In this document: positions 25,901-39,492 of the stretch, piece after piece
Numbering within the stretch: position 1 is the first letter of the stretch
How the letters are laid out: every line of letters starts with the position of its first letter
Assembly: GCF_001570525.1 (NCBI RefSeq)
Contig: NZ_BBXC01000009.1
Span: 364,363 to 428,362 of the forward strand
Source: Herbidospora sakaeratensis
Lineage (GTDB): Bacteria; Actinomycetota; Actinomycetes; Streptosporangiales; Streptosporangiaceae
Direction of reading: 5' to 3'
DNA length: 64,000 nucleotides
Notes under the pieces: model-generated
Seen by the model: only the letters and a program-made list of their open reading frames with translations
Database searches by the model: none
What the model was told of the DNA's origin: nothing
Translations under genes and position numbers: made by a program

Positions 25901-26116
25901 ATGAGCGAGAAGCAGCGCAGGCCCGAGGACGACGGCCGCGACTTCGCCGACGCCGCCTGGTCAGTACCCAGCTATCTGCTGTCGGGAATGCTGCTTTGGG
26001 GTGGCCTCGGCTGGTTGCTGAGCCATTGGACGGGCGTGCACGCGTTCATCCCCATAGGTGTGGTTATCGGGGTCGGGCTGGCGTGCTGGCTGGTCTACCT
26101 CAAGCACGGCCGCTGA
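25901..26116 (+). CDS. AtpZ/AtpI-type small membrane protein
   Basis: A 71-residue protein from the ATG at 25901. A polar start rich in acidic and basic residues is followed by two helices (about 22-42 and 48-66), with G-G-L-G-W-L-L and a Gly-rich second helix typical of the AtpZ/AtpI group. An in-frame GTG at 25877 would add eight residues. It lies 62 bases before atpB and is part of the operon. With the preceding gene, the operon has two small assembly-factor-like proteins. Confidence 0.72.
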   Translation: MSEKQRRPEDDGRDFADAAWSVPSYLLSGMLLWGGLGWLLSHWTGVHAFIPIGVVIGVGLACWLVYLKHGR

Positions 26117-26177
26117 ACGCGCCCGCACAAGCTCTGATTCTTCCAATGATGGTCCACGACGTTGAAGGGAACGCCGC

Positions 26178-26972
26178 GTGACTACGCTGACGCTCCTCGC
26201 CGCTGACGGAGAATTCCAGGCTCCCGGGCCGGAGATCTTCGATTTCCCTCCGCTTTACTCCGGGGCGCCCGTCTGGCTCAACAAGCCGGTCCTCCTCGCG
26301 GTAATCGGTGCCCTGATCATCTGCGTGCTCGCCTGGACCGCTTTCGCCAAGCCGAAGCTGGTGCCGCGCGGCATCCAGAACATCGGTGAATACGGCTACA
26401 CGTTCGTGCGCGACCAGTGCGCCCGCCCGTTCCTGGGCAAGGACGCCGAGCGCTGGATGCCGCTGCTCCTCTCGCTGTTCCTGCTGATCCTGCTGTGGAA
26501 CTTCTTCGGTGTGATCCCGGTGCTGCAGATTCCGGTGAACTCACACATCGCCTATCCGATCATCTTCGCGGTGACGATCTACGTCATCAAGATCTACCTG
26601 GGCATCAAGCACCAGGGCGGTCTCGGATACTTCAAGAACATGATGTTCCCGCCCGGCCTGCCGAAGGGCGTCTACGTCCTGATGGCGCCGCTGGAGCTGA
26701 TCTCGAACCTGGTTCTCGCGCCGTTCACCCACGCGGTCCGACTGTTCGCGAACATGTTCGCCGGCCACCTCATCCTGGCCTTCTTCGCCAGTGTCGGCTT
26801 CCACTTCCTCTTCGAGCAGCTCACCCCGCTTGGTGCGCCGCTCGGTTTGGTCGGCTTCCTCATGACGACGCTGATGACCGGCTTCGAGATCTTCATCCAG
26901 TTCCTGCAGGCGTTCCTCTTCACCATGCTGGCCGCGATGTACATCGGCGGCTCGCTGCACGCGGACCACTGA
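26178..26972 (+). CDS. atpB: ATP synthase F0 subunit a
   Basis: A 264-residue membrane subunit that forms the two proton half-channels against the c-ring. The essential arginine is R188 in H-A-V-R-L-F-A-N-M-F-A-G-H. Five to six hydrophobic helices. GTG start with GAAGGGA upstream. Confidence 0.97.
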   Translation: MTTLTLLAADGEFQAPGPEIFDFPPLYSGAPVWLNKPVLLAVIGALIICVLAWTAFAKPKLVPRGIQNIGEYGYTFVRDQCARPFLGKDAERWMPLLLSLFLLILLWNFFGVIPVLQIPVNSHIAYPIIFAVTIYVIKIYLGIKHQGGLGYFKNMMFPPGLPKGVYVLMAPLELISNLVLAPFTHAVRLFANMFAGHLILAFFASVGFHFLFEQLTPLGAPLGLVGFLMTTLMTGFEIFIQFLQAFLFTMLAAMYIGGSLHADH

Positions 26973-26994
26973 ACCACCCACTGACGTGACCAGA

Positions 26995-27271
<277 letters not shown>

Positions 27272-27288
27272 CGCGTTATCCCATCTGA

Positions 27289-27851
<563 letters not shown>

Positions 27852-27852
<1 letters not shown>

Positions 27853-28655
27853 TGCAGGGCCTGAGCAGGACCTCTCTGGTCGACGTCGAGGAGCGTTTCA
27901 ACAGCGTGGCCGGGTCGGCCGACCTGGGCACGCTGGCCGATGAGCTCTTCGCGGTCGCCTCGCTCTTCGACCGGGAGCCCGGTCTGCGCCGTTCGCTCTC
28001 CGACCCGTCGCGTCCGGCCGAGCAGAAGGCGCAGACCATCCGCGCCCTTCTCGAGGGCAAGGTCTCGACGGCGGCGCTGGAGACGACGGTGGCCGCGGTC
28101 GAGGCCAAGTGGTCGCGCTCCGGTGACCTCGCCGACGCCGTGGAGCGGCTCGGCGTGATCGCCGCCGCGAGCGAGGCCGAAGCGGCCGGCCGTCTCGACG
28201 ACGTCGAAGACGAGCTGTTCCGGTTCGGCCGCATCCTCGCCGCCAACCCGAACCTGCGCCGCGCGCTGGCCGACCCGGCCGCCATCGGCAAGGAGTCGCT
28301 CCTGGCCGACCTGCTCGGGGCCAAGGTCGCGCCGACCACCCTGCGCCTCGTCTCCCAGGTCGCCGCACACCCGCGCGGACGTAGCCTGGAACGAGGCCTG
28401 GAGGAGTTCGGCCGCCTCGTCGCCCTGCAGCGGCAGCGTCTGGTGGCGGTCGTCACCAGCGCGGTGCTGCTGTCCGACGCGCAGAAGCAGCGGCTGGCGA
28501 ACTGGCTGCGGGCCACCTACGGCCGTGACGTCCACCTGAATGTCGAGGTGGACCCGAAGGTGCTCGGTGGGTTCTCGATCAAGATCGGGGACGAGATCAT
28601 CGACACCACCATCGCCGCACGTATTGAAGAAGTCCGCCGCCGGTTGGCCGGCTAG
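27852..28655 (+). CDS. atpH: ATP synthase F1 subunit delta
   Basis: A 267-residue protein, longer than the about 177 of E. coli; this is normal for actinobacteria, where delta carries extra helical sequence. It links the b-subunit stalk to the top of F1. The conserved C-terminal part, including [14 protein letters not shown], is present. Confidence 0.95.
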
Positions 28656-28677
28656 GCGAATAGGGAGACAGGAAGAG

Positions 28678-30327
<1,650 letters not shown>

Positions 30328-30330
30328 CCG

Positions 30331-32674
<2,344 letters not shown>

Positions 32675-32684
32675 TCATGCGGCG

Positions 32685-32710
32685 CCGGCGCGGCCTCCTG
32701 GCCGCGCCGG
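32685..32710 (+). promoter_or_regulatory. Intercistronic stem-loop between atpD and atpC
   Basis: An 11-bp perfect GC stem (CCGGCGCGGCC / GGCCGCGCCGG) with loop TCCT, 10 bases after the atpD stop and 18 before the atpC start. There is no long T run, so it is not a clear terminator. It may reduce read-through or protect the upstream mRNA. Confidence 0.7.
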
Positions 32711-32728
32711 TGTTCTTGGAGGGAAGAG

Positions 32729-33130
32729 ATGGCAAAGCTGCAGGTGGGCGTGGTCTCACCGGAGCGTGAGATCTGGTCTGGCGAAGCCGACATGGTGATT
32801 GCCAAGACCGTCGAGGGCGAGATCGGTATTATGCCGAATCACGCGCCCGTTATCGGCGTTCTCGTCGAGGGCGGCGTGCTTCGCGTCAAGCGTGACGGCA
32901 ACGCCGACCTGGTCGCCGCCGTACACGGGGGCTTCATCTCGGTCGCCGCCAACGAAGTGTCGGTCCTGGCCGAAGCGGCCGAGCTCGGTTCCGAGGTCGA
33001 CGTGGCCGCGGCCAAGGACGCTCTCCAGCGGGCCCAGGCCGCGATCGAGTCCAGCCAGGACGACGCGGACGCCCAGCTGGAGGCCAAGCGCAACGCGGCC
33101 CGCCTCCGGGCGGCCGGCGAAGAGGTCTGA
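32729..33130 (+). CDS. atpC: ATP synthase F1 subunit epsilon
   Basis: A 133-residue protein. An N-terminal beta-barrel with G-E-I-G-I-M-P-N-H-A-P is followed by a C-terminal helical pair that can inhibit ATP hydrolysis. GGAGGGAAGAG precedes the ATG. Last ATP synthase gene of the operon. Confidence 0.97.
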   Translation: MAKLQVGVVSPEREIWSGEADMVIAKTVEGEIGIMPNHAPVIGVLVEGGVLRVKRDGNADLVAAVHGGFISVAANEVSVLAEAAELGSEVDVAAAKDALQRAQAAIESSQDDADAQLEAKRNAARLRAAGEEV

Positions 33131-33151
33131 GTTTCAGAAGGAGGGGCAGCG

Positions 33152-33529
33152 GTGGAGCTACTCATAGGGTTGGCTCTGCTCGCTGCCCTGTTCTGTATTC
33201 GTGTCATCGCCCTGGCCTCCCGCCGGGGAACGGTGGTCTGTTGTGTACGAACCGGCACCCGGAAATGGCAGAGCGGAGTAGCCCGCTACGCCGGAGGAGA
33301 GCTCCACTGGGTGCCTTTCGCCGGAATCCGTCTGAGGCCGCGCCACGCGATTGCGAGGCGCGGCCTCGTCGTTTCCCGCCGCCGCCCCCTCGAAGCGGGC
33401 GAGGGCCCCGAGGGCTACTGGACGGTCGAGGCCGGCGCGGTCAGCCTGGCGATGAGCGAAGACGCGCTCACGGGCTTCCTGGCCTGGCTGGAGTCAGCCC
33501 CCCCAAGCGCCCACCTCGACGCGGTCTAG
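33152..33529 (+). CDS. DUF2550 membrane-anchored protein
   Basis: A 125-residue protein with one N-terminal membrane helix (about 2-20) and a basic cytoplasmic domain with W-Q-S-G-V-A-R-Y and A-R-R-G-L-V-V-S-R-R-R-P motifs. This fits DUF2550, which follows atpC in actinobacteria (Rv1312-like). GTG start with AAGGAGGGG upstream. Function unknown. Its TAG stop and the stop of the convergent gene share the bases CTAG (33526-33529). Confidence 0.85.
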   Translation: MELLIGLALLAALFCIRVIALASRRGTVVCCVRTGTRKWQSGVARYAGGELHWVPFAGIRLRPRHAIARRGLVVSRRRPLEAGEGPEGYWTVEAGAVSLAMSEDALTGFLAWLESAPPSAHLDAV

Positions 33530-34116
33530 CGGGTGCCGCCGGGTTTCCAGAGGATCTCGTTGCCGTCCGACGACACCCGGCACAGGATGAACAGCAGGTC
33601 GCTCAGTCGGTTCAGGTAGGTCGCCGTCAGCGGGTTCATGTCGTCGTGGACTTCCAAGGCCGCCCACGTCGAGCGTTCGGCGCGTCTCACGGCCGTGCGG
33701 GCCACGTGCAGCAGCGCGGTTCCGGGTGAGCCCCCCGGCAGGATGAACGACCGCAGCGGTTTCAGGCGGGCGTTGAACTCGTCGCACTGCGACTCCAGCC
33801 ACTCCACGTAGGAGGCCTCGACCCGCAGCGGCGGGAACTCGGGGTCGGGCACGACCGGCGTGCACAGGTCGGCCCCCACGTCGAACATCTCGTTCTGGAC
33901 GCGCAGTAGCACCGCCCCGATCTCCTCCGGCGGGTTGCCCATGGCGAGGGCGACGCCGATGGCCGCGTTGGCCTCCTCGACGTCGGCGTAGGCCGCCAGG
34001 CGGGGGTCGGTCTTCGCGGTGCGGGACATGTCGCCGAGGGCGGTCGTGCCGTCGTCGCCGGTCTTCGTGTAGATCTTCGACAGCACCACCGGCTGGTCGT
34101 TTCTGTCAGGCGTCAT
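33526..34116 (-). CDS. pduO: Cob(I)alamin adenosyltransferase, PduO type
   Basis: A 196-residue protein that moves the adenosyl group of ATP to cob(I)alamin, giving coenzyme B12. Signatures: K-I-Y-T-K-T-G-D-D-G-T-T near 14-25, and R-T-A-V-R-R-A-E-R-S in the C-terminal helix. ATG at 34116 is preferred for length; an in-frame ATG at 34134 is the alternative, and neither has a strong ribosome site. Its product would serve the B12-dependent acyl-CoA mutase and the MeaB system found further along. The same gene order occurs in mycobacteria. Confidence 0.93.
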   Translation of the reverse strand: MTPDRNDQPVVLSKIYTKTGDDGTTALGDMSRTAKTDPRLAAYADVEEANAAIGVALAMGNPPEEIGAVLLRVQNEMFDVGADLCTPVVPDPEFPPLRVEASYVEWLESQCDEFNARLKPLRSFILPGGSPGTALLHVARTAVRRAERSTWAALEVHDDMNPLTATYLNRLSDLLFILCRVSSDGNEILWKPGGTR

Positions 34117-34228
34117 GCGGCCAAGCGTAGTCATGTGGCAAATGTCATCCCGATCGGCTGCGGAATCCCCGGCCGACCGTTGATTTCCACGTCTACAGGT
34201 CATGCGCGGACAAAGCCAGGATGGTGCC

Positions 34229-35107
34229 ATGTTGGAGATCAGGGGATTGCGCAAGATATTCGGGGCGGGCAAGGTCGCCCTCGACGGGGTGAGCTTCGAG
34301 GTCCCGGCCGGGCAGATGTTCGGCTTCGTGGGCGCCAACGGAGCCGGCAAGACGACGACGATGCGCATCGTCATGGGGGTGCTGCAGGCCGACGAGGGCG
34401 AGGTGCTCTGGAACGGGCGTCCGCTGACGTTCGCCGAGCGGCGCACCTTCGGATACATGCCGGAGGAGCGCGGGCTCTACCAGAAGATGCGGGTCGGGGA
34501 GCAGATCGACTACTTCGGTCGGCTCCACGGGATCGACGCCGGGGCGGTCGGCAAGGCGCGTGACGCGCTCATCGGGCGGCTCGGGCTGACCGAGCGGGTC
34601 AACGACACCGTCGAGTCGCTCTCGCTGGGCAACCAGCAGCGAGTCCAGCTGGCCGTGGCCCTCATCCACGACCCGGAGCTGCTCATCCTCGACGAGCCGT
34701 TCTCGGGGCTCGACCCGATCGCGGTCGACGTGCTGGCCGAGGTGCTGCACGAGCGGGCGCGCGGGGGCGTTCCGGTCATCTTCTCCAGCCACCAGCTCGA
34801 ACTGGTCGAGCGGTTGTGCGACTCGGTCGGGATCGTCGCGGGCGGGCGCATGATGGCGAGCGGGTCGGTCGAGGAGCTGCGCGACGCCGAGGGGCGGCGG
34901 CTCCGGGTGGTCGTCCGCGACCCCAAGCCGGGCTGGGCCGACGGCCTGCCGGGCGAGTTGAGCAAGGACGGCGACCGCGACGTGCTGACGGTCGTCGGCG
35001 GCGACGACCAGAGCGTGCTGCGGCGGGCCGTCGAAGCCGGGCACGTCGAGTCGTACGGCGTCGAGCGGCCCACGCTGGTCGAGATCTTCAGGGAGGCAGT
35101 GGCATGA
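34229..35107 (+). CDS. ABC transporter ATPase (NatA-like)
   Basis: A 292-residue protein. Walker A G-A-N-G-A-G-K-T (35-42), a signature of the L-S-L-G-N-Q-Q-R form, Walker B L-L-I-L-D-E-P-F-S-G-L-D, and a C-terminal extension (about 220-292) of the kind found in Na+ exporter ATPases. It energises the permease encoded next door, which it overlaps by ATGA. First gene of a four-gene module with a kinase and a regulator. Confidence 0.93.
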   Translation: MLEIRGLRKIFGAGKVALDGVSFEVPAGQMFGFVGANGAGKTTTMRIVMGVLQADEGEVLWNGRPLTFAERRTFGYMPEERGLYQKMRVGEQIDYFGRLHGIDAGAVGKARDALIGRLGLTERVNDTVESLSLGNQQRVQLAVALIHDPELLILDEPFSGLDPIAVDVLAEVLHERARGGVPVIFSSHQLELVERLCDSVGIVAGGRMMASGSVEELRDAEGRRLRVVVRDPKPGWADGLPGELSKDGDRDVLTVVGGDDQSVLRRAVEAGHVESYGVERPTLVEIFREAVA

Positions 35108-36213
35108 ACGGCCTTTTGATGGTGGCCGGGCGGGAGATCCGCACCCAGGTCAGGACGCGGGCGTTCGTGATCAGCCTGCTCGTGTCGGCGCTGCTCACCG
35201 GCGGCATCGCGTTCGCGCCCAAGCTCTTCGGCGGGCCCGACGAGTACAACCTCGGCCGGGTGGGGGGCCAGGAGCTGGCCGTCCAGGCGCTCGCCCCCGA
35301 GGCGAAGATCACCTGGAAGACCTATCCCGATGAGCCGGCCGCCACGACGGCGGTCCTCGACGGCGACGTCGACGTCGCGCTCGTCGACGGCACGCGGGTG
35401 TTGTCCAACGGCGAGATCGACGACGAGCTCGGGCTGCTGCTGCAGAGCGCGAACCGCGAGGCGCAGATCGGCGCGGCCGGGGTGACCGTGACGCCGCTGC
35501 AGGTCCAGTCGGTCGGGGCCGACACCCGCTACGAGTCGGCGCGGCAGGGCATCGCGACCGTGGTGGTGCTGCTCCTGTTCTTCATGATCATGAGCTCGGT
35601 CATGGTGGTCGCCATGGGCGTCGTCGAGGAGAAGGGCAGCCGAATCGTCGAGATCCTGCTCATCTCGATCCGGCCCTGGCAGTTGCTCGGCGGCAAGATC
35701 TTCGGGCTCGGGGTCGTCGGCTTCATCAACCTCACGGCGGTGGTGGCCGCCGGGCTCGTCGGGGCGTTCCTGTCCGGGTTCGCCACCGACTTCCCGCCCG
35801 GCATGGCCGGGATCGTGGTGAGCGCGGTGGCCTGGTGGATCCTCGGTTACGCCTTCTTCGCCGCCCTCGCCGGGTCGCTCGCCTCGCTGGTGTCGCGCCA
35901 GGAGGAGGTCGGCAACGTGCTGCAGCCGATGATGATGTTGTTCCTGATCTCGTACGGGGTGTCGTTCTTCGCCTCCGCCAGCCCCGACCACCCGGTGGCC
36001 GAGATCCTCTCGTTCGTGCCGCCGTTCTCCTCGATGATCATGCCGGTGCGGGTGGCCGCCTCGGAGGTGGCCCTCTGGGAGGTGCTGCTGTCGGGCGGCT
36101 TGATGGTCGTCGCGGTGGCGGCCACGCTGATGGTGGGCGGGCGCATCTACGAGCGCGCGGTGCTGCGTACCGGCAGGCGGCTGAAGGTCTCCGAGGTTCT
36201 TCGCACGAAGTGA
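35104..36213 (+). CDS. ABC-2 type permease (NatB-like)
   Basis: A 369-residue protein. An N-terminal membrane helix (about 20-40) is followed by an external domain of about 130 residues and then five hydrophobic helices, the NatB/ABC2_membrane_3 layout. The helix V-V-L-L-L-F-F-M-I-M-S-S-V-M-V-V is followed by E-E-K-G-S-R-I-V-E-I-L, the coupling-helix motif. It exports an unknown substrate with the ATPase. Confidence 0.92.
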   Translation: MNGLLMVAGREIRTQVRTRAFVISLLVSALLTGGIAFAPKLFGGPDEYNLGRVGGQELAVQALAPEAKITWKTYPDEPAATTAVLDGDVDVALVDGTRVLSNGEIDDELGLLLQSANREAQIGAAGVTVTPLQVQSVGADTRYESARQGIATVVVLLLFFMIMSSVMVVAMGVVEEKGSRIVEILLISIRPWQLLGGKIFGLGVVGFINLTAVVAAGLVGAFLSGFATDFPPGMAGIVVSAVAWWILGYAFFAALAGSLASLVSRQEEVGNVLQPMMMLFLISYGVSFFASASPDHPVAEILSFVPPFSSMIMPVRVAASEVALWEVLLSGGLMVVAVAATLMVGGRIYERAVLRTGRRLKVSEVLRTK

Positions 36214-36234
36214 CCCACCTAAGATGGGCAGGCG

Positions 36235-37419
36235 ATGATGGACAAAGCGATCAAAAGAGTCCGACGGGTCGTCCGGTGGACGCTCAACACGACTCTTGGG
36301 CTGGTCTGGTTCGTCGTCGCGCTCGGCCTGGTCAGCGGGCAGGAGAACGGGCCGTTCGACTGGTGGCGGCTCGGCCCCTCGCTCGCCCTCGTGGTCGTGT
36401 TCAGCGTGTTGTTCCTCCGCGTCACCAAGGCCATCCTCGACCGGCGCTACGCCCAGCGTGAGCTGATCGCCGGGGCCGTCATCGCGCTGGCGGTGGCGGT
36501 GATCGGCACCGGCGCCCCGACCTCGTGGTCGTTCGTGGCCTTCGCCTGGTTGTCGGTCGCCGCGATCGGGGTGCGGGTGCGCACCGCCTGGATCCTGTCG
36601 GTCGCCACCCTGGTGGTGATGGCGCCGCTCAACGGCTACCAGATGCTCCAGTTCACGGCCGAGGCCGACCCGGCCACCCAGGCCGGGATCCTCGTGGGCT
36701 CCTTCGCTTACACCGCGCTGATGTGCGCGACGCTGCCCTGGGCCAACCGCCTGTGGGTGTGGATCTGGCGCATCGCCGAGGAGGCCCACGAGGGCCGGGA
36801 GGCGCAGGCCCGCCTGGCGGTCGCCGAGGAGCGCCTGCGGTTCGCCCGCGACCTCCACGACCTGGTCGGCCACCAGCTCTCGGCCATCGCGGTCAAGAGC
36901 GAACTGGCCGTCCGGCTCGGCGGCGACACCCCGGCGAGCGCCGAGATGGCCGAGGTGCGCGGCCTGGCCCGCACCGCCCTGCGCGAGCTGCGCGAGGCCG
37001 TCAAGGGCTACCGCCAGCTCGACCTGACGGCCGAGCTGGCCAGCGTGCGGGGGGTGCTGGAGGCGGCCGGCATCGCCTGCGACCTCAAGCTGCCCTACCG
37101 CGAGGCCCCCGGCGACACCGCCCCGGTGTTCGCCTGGGTGGTCCGCGAGGCCGTCACCAACGTGTTGCGCCACAGCACCGCCACCACCTGCGAGATCACC
37201 CTGCGGCTCACGCCGGAGGAGACGATCCTCGAGGTGCGCAACAACGGCGTCCAGAAGGACGCCGTCAAGAACGGCGAGGGCAGTGGCCTGGCGGGGCTGG
37301 CCGAGCGGCTCGGCGCGGTCGGCGGGAAGCTGACGGCCGAGCCCGACCGGAAGGGCGGCTTCGTGTTGCGGGCGGCCGCCCCGGCGGCGCGCGAACCGGT
37401 GCTGGCGGGCCGGTCGTGA
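36235..37419 (+). CDS. Sensor histidine kinase of ABC module 1
   Basis: A 394-residue protein. Five to six hydrophobic helices (about 15-165) without a large external loop, so it senses within the membrane as in exporter-linked kinases. HisKA_3 motif A-R-D-L-H-D-L-V-G-H (phospho-acceptor H208) and HATPase_c with N-V-L-R-H and G-S-G-L-A-G-L. The stop overlaps the next start as GTGA. Confidence 0.92.
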   Translation: MMDKAIKRVRRVVRWTLNTTLGLVWFVVALGLVSGQENGPFDWWRLGPSLALVVVFSVLFLRVTKAILDRRYAQRELIAGAVIALAVAVIGTGAPTSWSFVAFAWLSVAAIGVRVRTAWILSVATLVVMAPLNGYQMLQFTAEADPATQAGILVGSFAYTALMCATLPWANRLWVWIWRIAEEAHEGREAQARLAVAEERLRFARDLHDLVGHQLSAIAVKSELAVRLGGDTPASAEMAEVRGLARTALRELREAVKGYRQLDLTAELASVRGVLEAAGIACDLKLPYREAPGDTAPVFAWVVREAVTNVLRHSTATTCEITLRLTPEETILEVRNNGVQKDAVKNGEGSGLAGLAERLGAVGGKLTAEPDRKGGFVLRAAAPAAREPVLAGRS

Positions 37420-38009
37420 TCAGGGTCCTGCTGGCCGACGATCAGCACCTCATCAGGCAGGCCATCGCCACCCTGCTCGACCTGGAGCCTGACATCACCG
37501 TCGTGGTGCAGGTCGGCAGGGGCGACCTGGTGGGGCCCGCCGTGGCCGAGCACGCGCCCGACGTGCTGGTGCTCGACGTCGAGATGCCCGGCCTCGACGG
37601 TCTGAGCGTCGCCGAGTCGATGCCCGGTCAGGCGATGCTGATCCTCACCAGCTTCGGCCGTCCCGGCTACCTGCGCCGCGCGCTGGCGGCGGGGGTGCGC
37701 GGCTTCGTCCCGAAGGACGCCTCCGCCGACGAACTGGCCGCCGCCATCCGCAAGGTGCACGCCGGCGGCCGTTACCTCGACCCCGAGATGGCCGCCTCGG
37801 CGATGATGGCCGGGGAGTCGCCGCTGACCGACCGCGAACGCGACGCCCTCGCGCTGGCCGCCTCGGGGGCCTCGGTCGGCGAGATCGCCGCGTCCCTGCA
37901 CCTCAGCGAGGGCACGGTGCGCAACTACCTGTCCAACGCGATCGCCAAGCTGGGCGCGGTCAACCGCATCGGGGCGATCCGGACGGCTCAGGACATGGGC
38001 TGGATCTGA
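37416..38009 (+). CDS. LuxR/NarL response regulator of ABC module 1
   Basis: A 197-residue protein with GTG start. Receiver with D8-D9, phospho-acceptor D54 (L-V-L-D-V-E-M-P) and K in V-P-K-D-A. C-terminal HTH with L-T-D-R-E-R-D-A-L-A and N-Y-L-S-N-A recognition region. It probably controls the preceding exporter genes. Confidence 0.93.
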   Translation: MIRVLLADDQHLIRQAIATLLDLEPDITVVVQVGRGDLVGPAVAEHAPDVLVLDVEMPGLDGLSVAESMPGQAMLILTSFGRPGYLRRALAAGVRGFVPKDASADELAAAIRKVHAGGRYLDPEMAASAMMAGESPLTDRERDALALAASGASVGEIAASLHLSEGTVRNYLSNAIAKLGAVNRIGAIRTAQDMGWI

Positions 38010-38113
38010 CGGGTCGTTCCGGGCTCGTGACGGCTTTCTGTGTCATGGTGTGACTACGGAACGCGATCTCGTTTCGCCCGCTCCGGGGCGCCGGTCCCGG
38101 TGTTCACATATTT

Positions 38114-38145
38114 GCGGCCCCTGGCCTGTCGGGGCCAGGGGCCGC
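38114..38145. terminator. Bidirectional terminator between module 1 and the tetR gene
   Basis: A perfect 13-bp stem (GCGGCCCCTGGCC and its complement) with the loop TGTCGG. It is placed between the convergent response regulator and tetR genes, 11 bases beyond the tetR stop. Confidence 0.8.
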
Positions 38146-38155
38146 GGATGTGCGA

Positions 38156-38761
38156 TCAGCTCTGGAACGACCGCCGGAACACGTGCACGGCGGTGGCGAC
38201 CAGCAGATCCTTCTCCGGCCGGTCGTCCGACAGCACCCACTCGATGAGCAACTCGGTGAGCGCCCCTATCAAGGCCAGCGCGAGCAGGTGGAGCTCGGCG
38301 GGCAGCTCTTCCTGCAGCCCCTTCAGCGAGCTCTCGATCATGTGGGTGAACCCGGCGACCGCCTTCTGCCGCGACCCCGACAGGACGTCGCCGGCGCGGC
38401 GCACCTCTAAGTGCATGATGCGGGCGCGGCGGACGTCGAGCGTCACGAAGCGCACGTACTCCGTTATCCCGGCGACGATGCGCCCTTCGAGGGTGGGCGG
38501 GGCGTCCTCTATGGCGGCGCCCACCGCGTTGAGGGTGTCGTCGACGCAGCGTTCGTAGACGGCGCGCATCAGCTCCTCGCGGCCCGCGAAGCACTCGTAG
38601 AACGCGCGGTTGGAGATGTGCGCGGTCGAGCAGAGCCGTTCGATGGTCGTCGCGTGGAAGCCGGGATTGGCGAACAGGCCGTAAGCGGCGCTGATGAGCC
38701 GCTCCCGGCGGTCGGCGACCCGTTCGGCCGCCGACATCCCCCGATATTCTCGTCCCGTCAC
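38156..38761 (-). CDS. TetR-family transcriptional regulator
   Basis: A 201-residue protein read from GTG at 38761, which has GAGGTG 7 bases upstream; an ATG at 38737 would be too close to its G-rich site. N-terminal HTH: R-L-I-S-A-A-Y-G-L-F-A-N-P-G-F and I-S-N-R-A-F-Y-E-C-F. The ligand domain has no recognisable substrate signature. It lies between two oppositely oriented ABC/two-component modules. No clear operator palindrome was seen. Confidence 0.88.
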   Translation of the reverse strand: MTGREYRGMSAAERVADRRERLISAAYGLFANPGFHATTIERLCSTAHISNRAFYECFAGREELMRAVYERCVDDTLNAVGAAIEDAPPTLEGRIVAGITEYVRFVTLDVRRARIMHLEVRRAGDVLSGSRQKAVAGFTHMIESSLKGLQEELPAELHLLALALIGALTELLIEWVLSDDRPEKDLLVATAVHVFRRSFQS

Positions 38762-38874
38762 CGTTTCACCTCGCCGTCCTGGCCCCCCAGAAGGCACCAT
38801 TATGGACGCAAGATCTTTTTAACGGAAGTATCGGGAAATTAGCTTCTTTTATGCAAGTTGGTTATCGGATGTCA

Positions 38875-39492
38875 CTAAAGCAGACCGCGGTTGAGCGCGG
38901 TGGTGACGGCGGCGGTGCGATCGGAGACGCCCAGCTTCCCGAACACCCGCAGCAGGTGGGTCTTCACGGTCGTCTCGCTGATGAACAACTCCCGCCCGAT
39001 TTCCGCGTTGGTCAGCCCGCGCGCCACCAAAGACAGTACCTCGGTCTCCCGGGGTGACAGCGACTCGATTACGGGCGCCCTCATTCGGGTGACCAGCCGG
39101 GTCGCCACACTGGGGGAGAGCACCGTCTCGCCGCGCGCCGCCGCCTTGATCGCGCCCAGCAGGTCGGCCCGCGAGGTGTCCTTCAGCAGATAGCCGGCCG
39201 CGCCCGCCTCGACCGCCCGCACGATGTCCTGGTCGGTCTCGTACGTGGTCAGCACGATGACCCGGGCGCCCGGTTGCCCCGCGAGGATCCGGCTGGTCGC
39301 GCCCACGCCGTCGCCGCCGGGCATGCGCAGGTCCATCAGCACCACGTCGGGCGTGAGTTCGCGGGCCCGGACGACCGCCTCGTCGCCCGAGCCGGCCTCG
39401 CCGACCACGGTGATGCCCTCGTTGCCGTCGATCATCCCGCGCAGGCCCTCGCGGACCACCGGGTGATCGTCCACGATCATGAGCCGGATCAT
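38875..39492 (-). CDS. LuxR/NarL response regulator of ABC module 2
   Basis: A 205-residue protein. D8-D9, phospho-acceptor D54 (V-L-M-D-L-R-M-P), switch T in V-L-T-T-Y-E-T and K in L-L-K-D-T. GerE HTH with L-S-P-R-E-T-E-V-L and V-K-T-H-L-L-R-V. The ATG overlaps the kinase stop as ATGA. It is the last gene of module 2. Confidence 0.94.
   Translation of the reverse strand: MIRLMIVDDHPVVREGLRGMIDGNEGITVVGEAGSGDEAVVRARELTPDVVLMDLRMPGGDGVGATSRILAGQPGARVIVLTTYETDQDIVRAVEAGAAGYLLKDTSRADLLGAIKAAARGETVLSPSVATRLVTRMRAPVIESLSPRETEVLSLVARGLTNAEIGRELFISETTVKTHLLRVFGKLGVSDRTAAVTTALNRGLL

Noticed and set aside
34202-34228. Earlier ATG for the ABC ATPase at 34202
   Set aside because: The nine added residues are polar and the ATPase fold starts at the 34229 ATG, which has the better ribosome site.
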